NCBI RefSeq assembly: GCF_000516515.1
Contig: NZ_KI911784.1
Location: forward strand, 3,696,633 to 3,760,632
Direction of reading: 5' to 3'
Source: Chloroflexus sp. Y-396-1
Lineage (GTDB): Bacteria; Chloroflexota; Chloroflexia; Chloroflexales; Chloroflexaceae
Length of the DNA stretch: 64,000 nt
Every line of letters begins with the position of its first letter. Position 1 is the stretch's first letter. The notes beneath the pieces are model-generated. The model saw only the letters and a list, made by a program, of their open reading frames with translations, was not told the DNA's origin and did not search any database. A program made the translations under genes and the position numbers. This document shows positions 45,986-54,636 of this stretch, piece after piece.

Positions 45986-47431
45986 TCATCGCTGTGTGGT
46001 AAGCAGGTTTCGGACAAACGATAGTTCCTCTGCCCCGATAGCCCGTAGACCGACCAGTAGTCCACCATAGATGATGCCTCCAGACCCAATGACCAGCCAT
46101 ACCGGCCATTCACGTACCAGATAAACAACACTCGTCATCAAGCATACAGCGATGGCGGTACGATACAGAGCCTGCCAGCGCATACGACGCAATTGATCAC
46201 GCAAGAGCCAGATATATTGTCCTGCCAGGACTGCCTCAGTGATGACGGTAATAATTCCTGCGGAGGTTGCTCCGTAACGCGAAGTGAAGATAAGGTTAGC
46301 GATGACATTAACGCCACTGCTGATCATTATCGAACGCGCCACCAACGATTCGCGATCGGCAATCACCACTACATAACCAAGAAATTCGGTCAAAAACATC
46401 AGCGGTAGTGTCCAGATCAGTATCGCCAGTAAGGGAGCAGTTGCCGCGTATTGCTCACCAAAAAGAAAGAGCGTCAGTGGTTCGGCAAGGATAAATCCAC
46501 CAGCGGTTATAGGTAGCGCCACCATCAGGAGGTAGCTCATGATACGTTCGTAGATTTGCGGCAGGTGCATTGGGTCTATTTTGGACTGACGCGATAACGA
46601 GGGATAGAGGGCAGTATTCAGGACGTTCGAGAGAGTGACCAATGAGAAGATTAGGTTATACGCTGCGTTGTAGTAACCGGTTTCGCTGTCACCGAAGCTG
46701 ATATTGAGGACGACCGTATCAAACCGATACGAAAGCCCTAATGTCAGACCAATTACTCCAAACGGAAAAGCCGCTCGCAGCAGATGCAGCCAGCGCTCGC
46801 GTTGCCAGCGTCCTGGTTTTGCCCCCAGTCGCCACAAGGCTCGCACCACCAGCCCGGTCATCACTGCCACGCCAATCATTGTCGCGACGATCAGACCGTA
46901 GTAACCTAGTCCCAACCATAGCGCCAGTCCGCCTAGCGTCACGAAGATCAGTTGATTCACCACCTGTATTCCGGCGGTCACATCGAGCCGTTCGTAGCCG
47001 GCCAGAACAGCTTCACTACTACCGTGTACGGCATATATGAGCAATGTTAACCCATTGAGGGCAATAGCGCCGATCATCAGCAGCGGTCGTGCGGTGATGA
47101 TTGCTGCGCTGACGACCAACACACCGGCAATGAGCGCCAGCACGAGACGTAGGCCAAGCACATCAGCATAGAGGTCGCGGATTTTTTCCAGATTATGCGG
47201 CTCGCTACGCAGACGGGCTACTTCGCGCACTGTGTATGGTGCCAGCCCAAGATCGGCGATAAAGAGAAAGACGCTCCCGAAGCCAATGACGGCTGCGTAT
47301 TGACCAAAGTCACTGGCGCCAAGTTGTCGCACAATGAAGATCGAAAAACAAAACGAGAGGAGTTTGATCGCTACCTGCGCGATCATGCCGACGACTGAGT
47401 TGCGAAGGATTGTTCCAGCAAGTTGACTCAT
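45986..47431 (-). CDS. Polysaccharide flippase (Wzx/MATE-like)
   Basis: 481 residues with about 14 hydrophobic helices and the N-terminal NSVVGMIAQVAIKLLSF ... RQLGASDFGQYAAVIGF pattern common to Wzx/RfbX proteins of the MOP superfamily. It would carry undecaprenyl-linked repeat units outward. It is 6 nt after the upstream GT4 gene, placed between glycosyltransferases as in other Wzy-type clusters. Confidence 0.88.
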   Translation of the reverse strand: MSQLAGTILRNSVVGMIAQVAIKLLSFCFSIFIVRQLGASDFGQYAAVIGFGSVFLFIADLGLAPYTVREVARLRSEPHNLEKIRDLYADVLGLRLVLALIAGVLVVSAAIITARPLLMIGAIALNGLTLLIYAVHGSSEAVLAGYERLDVTAGIQVVNQLIFVTLGGLALWLGLGYYGLIVATMIGVAVMTGLVVRALWRLGAKPGRWQRERWLHLLRAAFPFGVIGLTLGLSYRFDTVVLNISFGDSETGYYNAAYNLIFSLVTLSNVLNTALYPSLSRQSKIDPMHLPQIYERIMSYLLMVALPITAGGFILAEPLTLFLFGEQYAATAPLLAILIWTLPLMFLTEFLGYVVVIADRESLVARSIMISSGVNVIANLIFTSRYGATSAGIITVITEAVLAGQYIWLLRDQLRRMRWQALYRTAIAVCLMTSVVYLVREWPVWLVIGSGGIIYGGLLVGLRAIGAEELSFVRNLLTTQR

Positions 47432-47437
47432 GTTCCA

Positions 47438-48517
47438 TCACTTCAATGTCGGATGTTCGACCATCCAGCGTGTTAACTCTTCAACTCGATCAAGCCAACG
47501 GTCAATTGTGAAGGACTCTTCCATCAGTCGGCGTCCAGCCTTTCCCATCTGTTCAGCCCGGTCTGGATCGTCCCACAAGCTGGCAATTGCTGTTGCCAGC
47601 TCCTCAACATTTCCTGGTTCGACCAGCAGTGCAGTTTCGCCCTCGATCACGTATTCAGCTAACCCTGGTCGGCGGGTAGCAATCACCGGTCGGCCCATCG
47701 CCTGTGCGATTTGCACTGATGTGCATCCGGCGCTCCATTGCGTACTGGCACGAATAGGCACCACCACGATGCGACTCTGGAGGTAGCAGAGGCGCAGGTG
47801 ATCTGGGGGAACAAATGGTTGCAGGCTAACATTAGCCGGCAATATGTCACGTTTGAGAACATTAGAGCCACTCACCCAACTGCTACCAATCCGGAGATGG
47901 CAGGGAATATGCGGGAGCTGGCTCATTGCCCGAATGAAGGTTTCGTAATCGCGGTGTGATACGCCTAAACTCTGGACGACAGTGGCTTTCTGAGTGCTTA
48001 TGGTTGGGCAGAAGAAGTCGGTGTCAACCGGTGTGTGCAGGGCTACGACTCGATCGCTCGCTAAGCCGAGTTCGCTCTGCATACCGTTAGCTTCGGCTTG
48101 ACTGATCGCTGCCACAATGTCCCACCGTTGTTGTAATCTCAGAGCTAATATCAATCGTAGTTTCTGCCTCGACATCCCGTGATGAAAGATCACGAGGTGA
48201 CGTATTCTTGGTGGTAGCACGAGGGCCAGTGGAATACCTACCCGCTCCGAGAGACTGATAACAACCTGATAATCTCTACATCGTACTAGTTGCGCTACCT
48301 GCAATGCTAACCGCAGATCTAACCGTATCAGCGATTCAAGATAGTGTAAGGGCCGATGAGGTCGTACTAGGCCATAATCGACATAACAACTCTTGAATCT
48401 GCTGGCAAGTTCAAGGTAATCGACCCGCTGATGGGTACCAGCCTGAACCGCTGCTTCTAGCCCCGGTACTGATGTGCTGGTTGCCACTACCAGAGTACGT
48501 GGTACAGGTGTTTGCAT
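47438..48517 (-). CDS. GT4-like glycosyltransferase
   Basis: About 359 residues. The fold is GT-B: VVISLSERVGIPLAL, VIFHHGMSRQKLRL, VALHTPVDTDFF, VVVPIRASTQWSAGCTSVQIAQAMGRPVIATRRPG and EGETALLVEPGNVEELA. The Ser-Ala-Gly-Cys in the donor site replaces the usual EGxP pattern, so specificity may differ. ATG 48517 is chosen; an in-frame GTG five codons upstream is possible. It is the first gene of the left part of the minus-strand run, after a 406-bp spacer. Confidence 0.78.
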   Translation of the reverse strand: MQTPVPRTLVVATSTSVPGLEAAVQAGTHQRVDYLELASRFKSCYVDYGLVRPHRPLHYLESLIRLDLRLALQVAQLVRCRDYQVVISLSERVGIPLALVLPPRIRHLVIFHHGMSRQKLRLILALRLQQRWDIVAAISQAEANGMQSELGLASDRVVALHTPVDTDFFCPTISTQKATVVQSLGVSHRDYETFIRAMSQLPHIPCHLRIGSSWVSGSNVLKRDILPANVSLQPFVPPDHLRLCYLQSRIVVVPIRASTQWSAGCTSVQIAQAMGRPVIATRRPGLAEYVIEGETALLVEPGNVEELATAIASLWDDPDRAEQMGKAGRRLMEESFTIDRWLDRVEELTRWMVEHPTLK

Positions 48518-48923
48518 AAGCCACTCTATCACGAAAGGCTGACAGTCTCTTAAACAGCGTATCGTAGCTAGATGAAACCATCTTCATTCTTGCTAGATGC
48601 TGGATTAAGGTCGTATCTGAACATTGCGTTTCTGACGGCTGCCTGTTGCCACACCTCCTTCCTCTCGTTCTCGGTCATTCACGCCGGGGTTAGGAGAATG
48701 ACGCTACTCACCGAGCATTCCCATCACTGTACCCAGAGGGATGAGTTCTGCTGCGGTGTGTAATACGTTCTATGACTCTCGTAAAAATGCGAACCAGAGG
48801 CTTGCGTCTCCAGAGCACAGGAACTTTGTTTTCAGACACGTTCTAGCTGCGTGTTCCAAGAAGGGGCGCCGACGCTCGCCTTGCCCCCTTCTACCTCCGG
48901 CAAAGGCCTCTTCACCCATACGG
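48518..48923. other. Intergenic spacer between two minus-strand gene groups
   Basis: About 400 bp. Near its right end is a GC-rich hairpin likely to end the upstream group. GCTAGATG occurs twice near 48569-48600. No convincing ORF, RNA gene or promoter pair was recognised, though a promoter for the GT4-wzx group is expected. Confidence 0.45.
48859..48892 (-). terminator. Hairpin downstream of the HGSNAT-like gene
   Basis: Perfect 8-bp arms AGAAGGGG (48859-48866) and CCCCTTCT (48885-48892) with an 18-nt GC-rich loop, 32 nt after the stop of the minus-strand gene. No T-tract follows. It may separate the two minus-strand transcripts. Confidence 0.45.
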
Positions 48924-50090
48924 TTAGAGATAACGCAACACCTGCGGATACCGCTTGCGTTGCCGCCGATACCAGAAACCGAGCGGGATCAGTATGATCA
49001 ACCCACTTACCCAGGCAAGATACCCCCAAATGATACGTGGTCCGTAGAGTGGAAACTGATTCATGACCAGAGCGATAAAATGGTAGACGATAATATGTGT
49101 CACATAGAAGAAGAGCGAGACCTGCCCAACCATTGGGAGCCAGCGCAAAGAGCCGCTGGACAAGATGTTTGGTCTGGCATAGGCCGCTGCCAGGATGAAT
49201 GCGGCGATCCCAAGATTGAAGGCAAAGTAGCTCAGACTGGGTGGTGCTTTGCTCATTACCAGAATATGGGCTGGTGTACTGCCAATGGTACCAAATGATC
49301 CCAGATCACCGAAGCCGCCAATGATGCGCAAGATGCACCAACAAATCAGGAGACCTGCTCCAATCTGTAGCCAACGTTGTGGTTGCTGTAGAGAGGTTTG
49401 GTGATGATGGTAACCAACGGCGTACCCCAGCCAGAGCAGTGGCCCCCAGCCCAGCACGGCAAAGCCAATTGCTGGTTGGGTCTCGTAGCTGTAGGTAAGC
49501 CAGAATGCTTGCCAGAACGGTTGTGGCGTATTGTTCATCAATTCAGGGGCCAGCCCTCCGATCCAAAGTTGATGCAGCAAGAGGGTGATCACTGCCGCGA
49601 TCCCGATCTGTTGTGACGTTAAGAATTGGCGCAGACCAGCGAGCACGATCATTGCAGCGGCTATGCTGGTGAGGACGTGCACATACGGCGTGGCGCCCCG
49701 CCAAAACCAGGCGCAGATCGTGAGATCAAGGATCAGAATAACCAATGCCCGAATTAGGATAAAGCGGGTTGTATCCTGTACTGGTCGACCACGACGGTGC
49801 TGAGCGGCGGCATACAATGCCAGGCTATACCCGCCCAGCCAGAAGAAGATAGGTGAAGCCAGATTGGTTAGTAGTCCACTCAGCCAGTACGCAGGACTTT
49901 GTAATGTCACCATCTGACCACCGTATGACTCGGCCTGCAAACCTGCTCCGATGAAGAATGCACTGTGATCAAGCGCCATCAAGATCAGCGCAACGCCTCG
50001 TAATGTGTCAATCGCAACGATCCGCTCGCTGCTGGCGTGCTGGTCAACCACAGTGGGGCGGGCTTCAGTCGTTATGCTTACAGTGCGCAT
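48924..50090 (-). CDS. HGSNAT-like (DUF1624-type) membrane acyltransferase
   Basis: 388 residues with about ten hydrophobic helices. The N-terminus SSERIVAIDTLRGVALILMALDHSAFF is the signature of the heparan-alpha-glucosaminide N-acetyltransferase catalytic family, with the DHS histidine as the probable active site. Such proteins move an acetyl group from cytosolic acetyl-CoA across the membrane onto a sugar amine. A target in the exported polysaccharide is likely, particularly after a deacetylase. It is 80 bp after the spermidine-synthase-like gene. Confidence 0.8.
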   Translation of the reverse strand: MRTVSITTEARPTVVDQHASSERIVAIDTLRGVALILMALDHSAFFIGAGLQAESYGGQMVTLQSPAYWLSGLLTNLASPIFFWLGGYSLALYAAAQHRRGRPVQDTTRFILIRALVILILDLTICAWFWRGATPYVHVLTSIAAAMIVLAGLRQFLTSQQIGIAAVITLLLHQLWIGGLAPELMNNTPQPFWQAFWLTYSYETQPAIGFAVLGWGPLLWLGYAVGYHHHQTSLQQPQRWLQIGAGLLICWCILRIIGGFGDLGSFGTIGSTPAHILVMSKAPPSLSYFAFNLGIAAFILAAAYARPNILSSGSLRWLPMVGQVSLFFYVTHIIVYHFIALVMNQFPLYGPRIIWGYLAWVSGLIILIPLGFWYRRQRKRYPQVLRYL

Positions 50091-50170
50091 GTGCTCTCTC
50101 CTTCAGCATGTTTACCGCTGCGATAATGGCACTGGTACTGTCGTGGATGTGATTTGTTTGTCGCACAGTG

Positions 50171-52648
50171 CTATGACAATGGTGTCTGGATCGATGTCTT
50201 GCTGAGCTTGATCGGTGTAACAACCGTCTCACCTTGAACAGCTACCTGCCAAAGTGCCTTTCCAACTAGAGCTGCTCCGCTGTATCCAGCCGCTCCCCAA
50301 AGCATCGCAACAGTGAAAGTACTGCTCATACTGATGATGATGACCAAGACAGACCCCAATACCGAAAAGACGCCATTCATGCCCCATGCCCAGACCACCA
50401 ACTCTGGTGCTCGGGCACCAAGCTGGCGTAAGCCGGTAGGGAAGGGGATGCCCATCAGGGTAGCAAGTGGCGCAATGATAAGCATACTGACGACAATTCG
50501 CGCCGGGTCTGACCAATGCATCCAGGCGCTAAATAGTCGTGGAAGCGCAACGATGTAGATTACCGTTAGGAAGGCGATACTGATGAGTATCAGCCGTAAG
50601 GCACCAACACTCCGGATGTGCTTGCTGATGATCAGACTGCCAATTGCAGCAAAGGCCAACATACTGGCAATGGTTGTGGTCGTCGCATGGATTGGATAGC
50701 CGATGAAGAGGGTAAACCGCTGGATCAGCACAATTTGAATAAACATATAGGCAGCACCTAGCAGGCTAAAATAAGTCAGGGTCGGCAAAGAGCCGGGTAG
50801 GCGTATCCCATCGCGCTGATAGCGGACTAAGGGAGCAATGATGAAGACGAACGCCGCACCGACAGCCAGGAGCGCCATGGTCAGTAAGATCAGATTACCA
50901 ATCGGAAAGCGATTCAGCCGCCCTTCATACGCCCTATCAAAGTGTAGGTTTTCCCAACGGAAATAGTTATAGAAAAAAGGATTATCGTCAGTTACTGGGA
51001 AAATCTGGAACATGTAGGCCTGTTCAAAGGCTCGCGGATCGCTCGCATAGAGATAATCGGCAAAGGGTGTGTTCAGTCGCTCAAAGGGATCATGCAGCAG
51101 GGTGAAGTTGTTTTCAGCCCCCCACCGGCGCAATTGTTGAATCTGTTCTGACCGGAACGGTGTTCGGCTAACCAGTAGGGTTGCATTGACACCGCGTTCA
51201 TTAGCAATGATTGTAATGTGAGCTGCCGGATCACGCACTCCCATGCGACGGAGTGCTTCGGCGGCCAATCCCGTCAGGCGTAGCATCTCGCGAGGTGGAT
51301 TGTTGACATCGCGCGTCCACGAGAAGATACCGTTTGGAGTAAGGGCGCTAATTGCCTGTTCGAGGGCTTCAACCGTGTAGAGGTATGACTCGGCCAACAC
51401 ATACGCTCCTCCTGACAAGGCCGCTAGGTTGTCAAGCCCAATGCCTTGGATAACGTCATACTGCTCGGTCGTGCGACTGAGGAAACTACGGCCTTCGGCA
51501 ATGATGAGTTCTGTTGAAGGATGCTCGGCCAGTCTTCCGGTGTAATCGGCGTAGCGTCCCTTTAAGAGCTGAACAATGGTTGGGTTTAGTTCAATGGCCG
51601 TGATCTGCGAGGCTTTGTAGAAACGGGCCAGGAGAATGTCAAGCCCACCGCCAACCCCAATGAGTAGTGTTCGTGGATGTTTCTTAGCGACGTGGTAGGC
51701 TGCACTGATAATCGCGTGATCGAAGAAGCGAAATCGTTCAAGATCGGTATCACTCCCATCAAACTGGTACATCCCGGTCATCGAGCTGCCGTCAATCGTA
51801 ACCAGTTTCAGCGGTAGGGCTGCACGAGATTCCACACCATAGCTTGAACTGACTGCTCCTACGATCATCGGCTCAGTAACGATAATTTCTGGCATGACAT
51901 CAACCCGACCTACAGCATCCCAACGGGTAAATTCGGGTCCAGTTTGCTGAGCTTGCATAGCCCAACCCAGTTCCTTTGAGCTTGGTACTGCCAGCGTTGG
52001 CGGAAAGATAACCATCACGCCGAGCAGAACGGTTTCGCCAATGATGGTTATTGCCGCTAGCCAGCGTTGCCAGCCGCGCACTTCGTGGTCGAGCAATAGT
52101 GCCGATACTGCGCCGATAAGCCCGATTAATGCAATGATTGCCGGTCCGCCGATAAGCTGTATTACCTGTAACACGGTGATTGTGGCTACGCCCGCTCCCA
52201 GCAGGTCGGCAAAGTAGAGCCGGTGTGAAGCGCCAGCCCAACGCCCAAAGATCGCTGCGATAACCAAACCACCGCTAAAGAAGGTGCTGAACAGATAGAT
52301 AAAATAGATACTAAGTCCAGCAATTACCCAACCGATTTGGGCGGCGCGTAGCGGGTCAATTGCAATCGTATTGATAGCGACCAGGTTACTCAAACTGGTG
52401 AAACTGAATAAGAGCGCTAGCTGACCTAACCGTTGCTGAAGTTTGGTCGGTCCCCAGCGCCGCACGGCAAGGAATGTACCGGCTGCGCCGCCACCCAGCA
52501 ACGCAATACCGATCACCATGTAGGTGAAGTGGTGCCAGATCATCAACGAGAAGATACGGGTGAAGGTGATCTGGAGGGCAAGAATACTACCGCTGATAAT
52601 GGTTAGGCCGAGATATTTACTAATCGATTGCTGAAATGGAATGGTCAT
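50171..52648 (-). CDS. Spermidine-synthase-like membrane protein (SpeE domain between membrane domains)
   Basis: 825 residues: an N-terminal block of about seven helices (GLTIISGSILALQITFTRIF onward), a central SAM-methyltransferase-like SpeE domain with LLIGVGGGLDILLARF, AIELNP, EGRSFL and YDVIQGIGLDNLA, and a C-terminal block of about six helices. The family is widespread and its reaction is not established; the usual aminopropyltransferase DxxD residues were not confirmed here. In this place it lies between a Tat-exported deacetylase-like protein and an HGSNAT-like acyltransferase, suggesting work on the same surface polymer. Confidence 0.8.
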   Translation of the reverse strand: MTIPFQQSISKYLGLTIISGSILALQITFTRIFSLMIWHHFTYMVIGIALLGGGAAGTFLAVRRWGPTKLQQRLGQLALLFSFTSLSNLVAINTIAIDPLRAAQIGWVIAGLSIYFIYLFSTFFSGGLVIAAIFGRWAGASHRLYFADLLGAGVATITVLQVIQLIGGPAIIALIGLIGAVSALLLDHEVRGWQRWLAAITIIGETVLLGVMVIFPPTLAVPSSKELGWAMQAQQTGPEFTRWDAVGRVDVMPEIIVTEPMIVGAVSSSYGVESRAALPLKLVTIDGSSMTGMYQFDGSDTDLERFRFFDHAIISAAYHVAKKHPRTLLIGVGGGLDILLARFYKASQITAIELNPTIVQLLKGRYADYTGRLAEHPSTELIIAEGRSFLSRTTEQYDVIQGIGLDNLAALSGGAYVLAESYLYTVEALEQAISALTPNGIFSWTRDVNNPPREMLRLTGLAAEALRRMGVRDPAAHITIIANERGVNATLLVSRTPFRSEQIQQLRRWGAENNFTLLHDPFERLNTPFADYLYASDPRAFEQAYMFQIFPVTDDNPFFYNYFRWENLHFDRAYEGRLNRFPIGNLILLTMALLAVGAAFVFIIAPLVRYQRDGIRLPGSLPTLTYFSLLGAAYMFIQIVLIQRFTLFIGYPIHATTTTIASMLAFAAIGSLIISKHIRSVGALRLILISIAFLTVIYIVALPRLFSAWMHWSDPARIVVSMLIIAPLATLMGIPFPTGLRQLGARAPELVVWAWGMNGVFSVLGSVLVIIISMSSTFTVAMLWGAAGYSGAALVGKALWQVAVQGETVVTPIKLSKTSIQTPLS

Positions 52649-52673
52649 ACCATTACTCTCTTTGTTTGCAGTG

Positions 52674-54626
52674 TTATAACGAGGCGTAATCGGCGATCAT
52701 CTGTTGTTGACCGCCACGGAGCCTGAGCACCCGATAGGTTTTGCCGGCGATCTGACGTTGCTGTAGTGGAATACGCTCAGTGTTGAGATGAATCGTTCGT
52801 AAATGTGTTTTGCGGTGTGTTTCAGGGACAAGCAGCGTTAGCGAGAGTCGTGATGGAGGAGCGCTGATGGTCGTAGTGAGTCGTTGACCATTCCAGTTCA
52901 CATCGAACAAATCACTTGCCTGGCGGGCATCAATAAAGTTAAGCCAGCGTTCGGCAGTCATGATCGGTAGACCCATCCCGGCCGCATAGCCAAGCGTCTG
53001 ATCAAGCCAGCGAGCTACCTCTTGGGCGATTGGGCCACCGATCAGAAAGGGATCGACGTGGCACTGGAGACCTAGCGCAGCCGGATAGCGATCAATACTG
53101 GCTGCAATCTGAGCTATGCTCTGGATAGCCGCACGTGCTCCGTCGAGACCAACGTCGAAACCGGTTTGAAATACCGGCATCAGGTGTTCATCAACCAGAT
53201 GCGTTGCCTGCTGATACACATCGATGACCGTCCCATCGTCGCTCACAAAGCGGAGTGGCAGGCCGCTGCCATTCAGATAGCCCATGGTCCACGTTCCATC
53301 AGGTTTACGCACAGCCGGGCCACTATGGTAGTGGTCGAGGTTCATACGAATACCGTATGCTGCCTGCACAATCGCATTGTCTACCCAGCCGTGCCAGAGA
53401 ATGCGATGGGTACGTACTGTTGGGGGTAGTGGGCCATAGCCGAGTTTAATAAACTCACACCAATGTTGGTAATAACCGGCCTCCAGCCCCGCTTCTACGT
53501 AAGGATGCATCCCGAATTCATGACCACGATCCCGCCATTCACGCACGTGATGTGGTCCTGGCAATGGATCATCGCCAGCGATAGCTGCCCCGATCAGCGG
53601 TGTTCGGCTTAGTGTCCAGCGTAGTTTGCGCGTTAGCCGACCGGCAGTATTTGCTGGTGGCGGTGTGTAATAGATCGATGCTAGGCCAGCATGGCGTTCG
53701 ATAATGCTCAACCACTGCTCAATATGGCTCACTCGACTACCGTGGGCATCGCCGGTAGCAATAATCGCACTGGCGGCGTTATCGGGGAAGTACCATAGCC
53801 GGGGTATCGGCATTGGACTTACTTCATCGATCATTCGACTCAGCAGACGCTGGTGTTCATCGGCCTGCGGAATAGCAATCCGTTCCAGATCGATCCAGTC
53901 CACAAAGAGATCACTTGCGCGCAACCCTTCCATCAGGTCGCGTTCCTGGTTTATCCATACCGGATTGCCTTGTCGGATGAGCGCAATCGTTTGCGCCAGA
54001 TCAAATGTCCATAATGCAGCTCTGCCGGCGCCGAATTGGTGAATCGTCACCAATGGATCGCCGTAGCTACTGCTTGCCACAGGTTCTGCGCTGCGTAGAC
54101 GTACCCGGTCGTATACCGTGTGTAGTTGGAGGGGGCCAGCGATCCCGGTTGAGGGCAAAGGATAGAGCGAGTCGTCGCGCTGCACCACTCCCGAATAGGC
54201 AACACCGAACATCTCGGCCAATGCTGGATCGGGACGGATACCGATCAGGCCACCACCGCTACGAACGAATTGGTATAACCATTCCACACTCTCTTTCGGC
54301 AGTGGAGCCGAACCAACGATAATCACTGCACCATTGATGTCGCTGTTAATCTGCCGCAGACTGATTTGACGCAGACCAAAAAAACCTTCCGCCCGTAAGA
54401 TTTCAGCGAGGTATGCAGTAAAATCCGGCTGTGGCGCCCGATCTTGTGCCAGCAACAATGGTGCAAAACCACGCGCTTGAGGTAGTGGAGGAGCTTTTAT
54501 GTTGGTCGTAGGCGCCGACAACGGCCACTGTTCAATGCCAAAAGCCACCATTCCACCTAACCCGGTAGCGGCCAGCATACCGGATAGAAATGCTCGTCGT
54601 GTTATCGGTCGCTGTACGTAGTGCAT
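52674..54626 (-). CDS. Tat-exported polysaccharide deacetylase-like protein
   Basis: 650 residues. A twin-arginine signal (PITRRAFLSGMLAATGLGG, Arg10-Arg11) starts the protein. Residues of about 50-270 look like a glutamine-amidotransferase-like/trimerisation domain (GGLIGIRPDPALAEMFG). The second half resembles NodB deacetylases: IIATGDAHGSRVSHIEQW, EFGMHPYVEAGL and LQCHVDPFLIGG carry candidate metal ligands, though the motif order differs from classical CE4. C-terminal 70 residues are beta-rich. It may trim acetyl groups from exported glycan. It lies 10 nt after the Wzz-like gene. Confidence 0.75.
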   Translation of the reverse strand: MHYVQRPITRRAFLSGMLAATGLGGMVAFGIEQWPLSAPTTNIKAPPLPQARGFAPLLLAQDRAPQPDFTAYLAEILRAEGFFGLRQISLRQINSDINGAVIIVGSAPLPKESVEWLYQFVRSGGGLIGIRPDPALAEMFGVAYSGVVQRDDSLYPLPSTGIAGPLQLHTVYDRVRLRSAEPVASSSYGDPLVTIHQFGAGRAALWTFDLAQTIALIRQGNPVWINQERDLMEGLRASDLFVDWIDLERIAIPQADEHQRLLSRMIDEVSPMPIPRLWYFPDNAASAIIATGDAHGSRVSHIEQWLSIIERHAGLASIYYTPPPANTAGRLTRKLRWTLSRTPLIGAAIAGDDPLPGPHHVREWRDRGHEFGMHPYVEAGLEAGYYQHWCEFIKLGYGPLPPTVRTHRILWHGWVDNAIVQAAYGIRMNLDHYHSGPAVRKPDGTWTMGYLNGSGLPLRFVSDDGTVIDVYQQATHLVDEHLMPVFQTGFDVGLDGARAAIQSIAQIAASIDRYPAALGLQCHVDPFLIGGPIAQEVARWLDQTLGYAAGMGLPIMTAERWLNFIDARQASDLFDVNWNGQRLTTTISAPPSRLSLTLLVPETHRKTHLRTIHLNTERIPLQQRQIAGKTYRVLRLRGGQQQMIADYASL

Positions 54627-54636
54627 GGAATGACAC

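Noticed and set aside
48741-49298. 185-codon plus-strand ORF
   Set aside because: Most of it is antisense to the HGSNAT-like gene and the composition is not protein-like.
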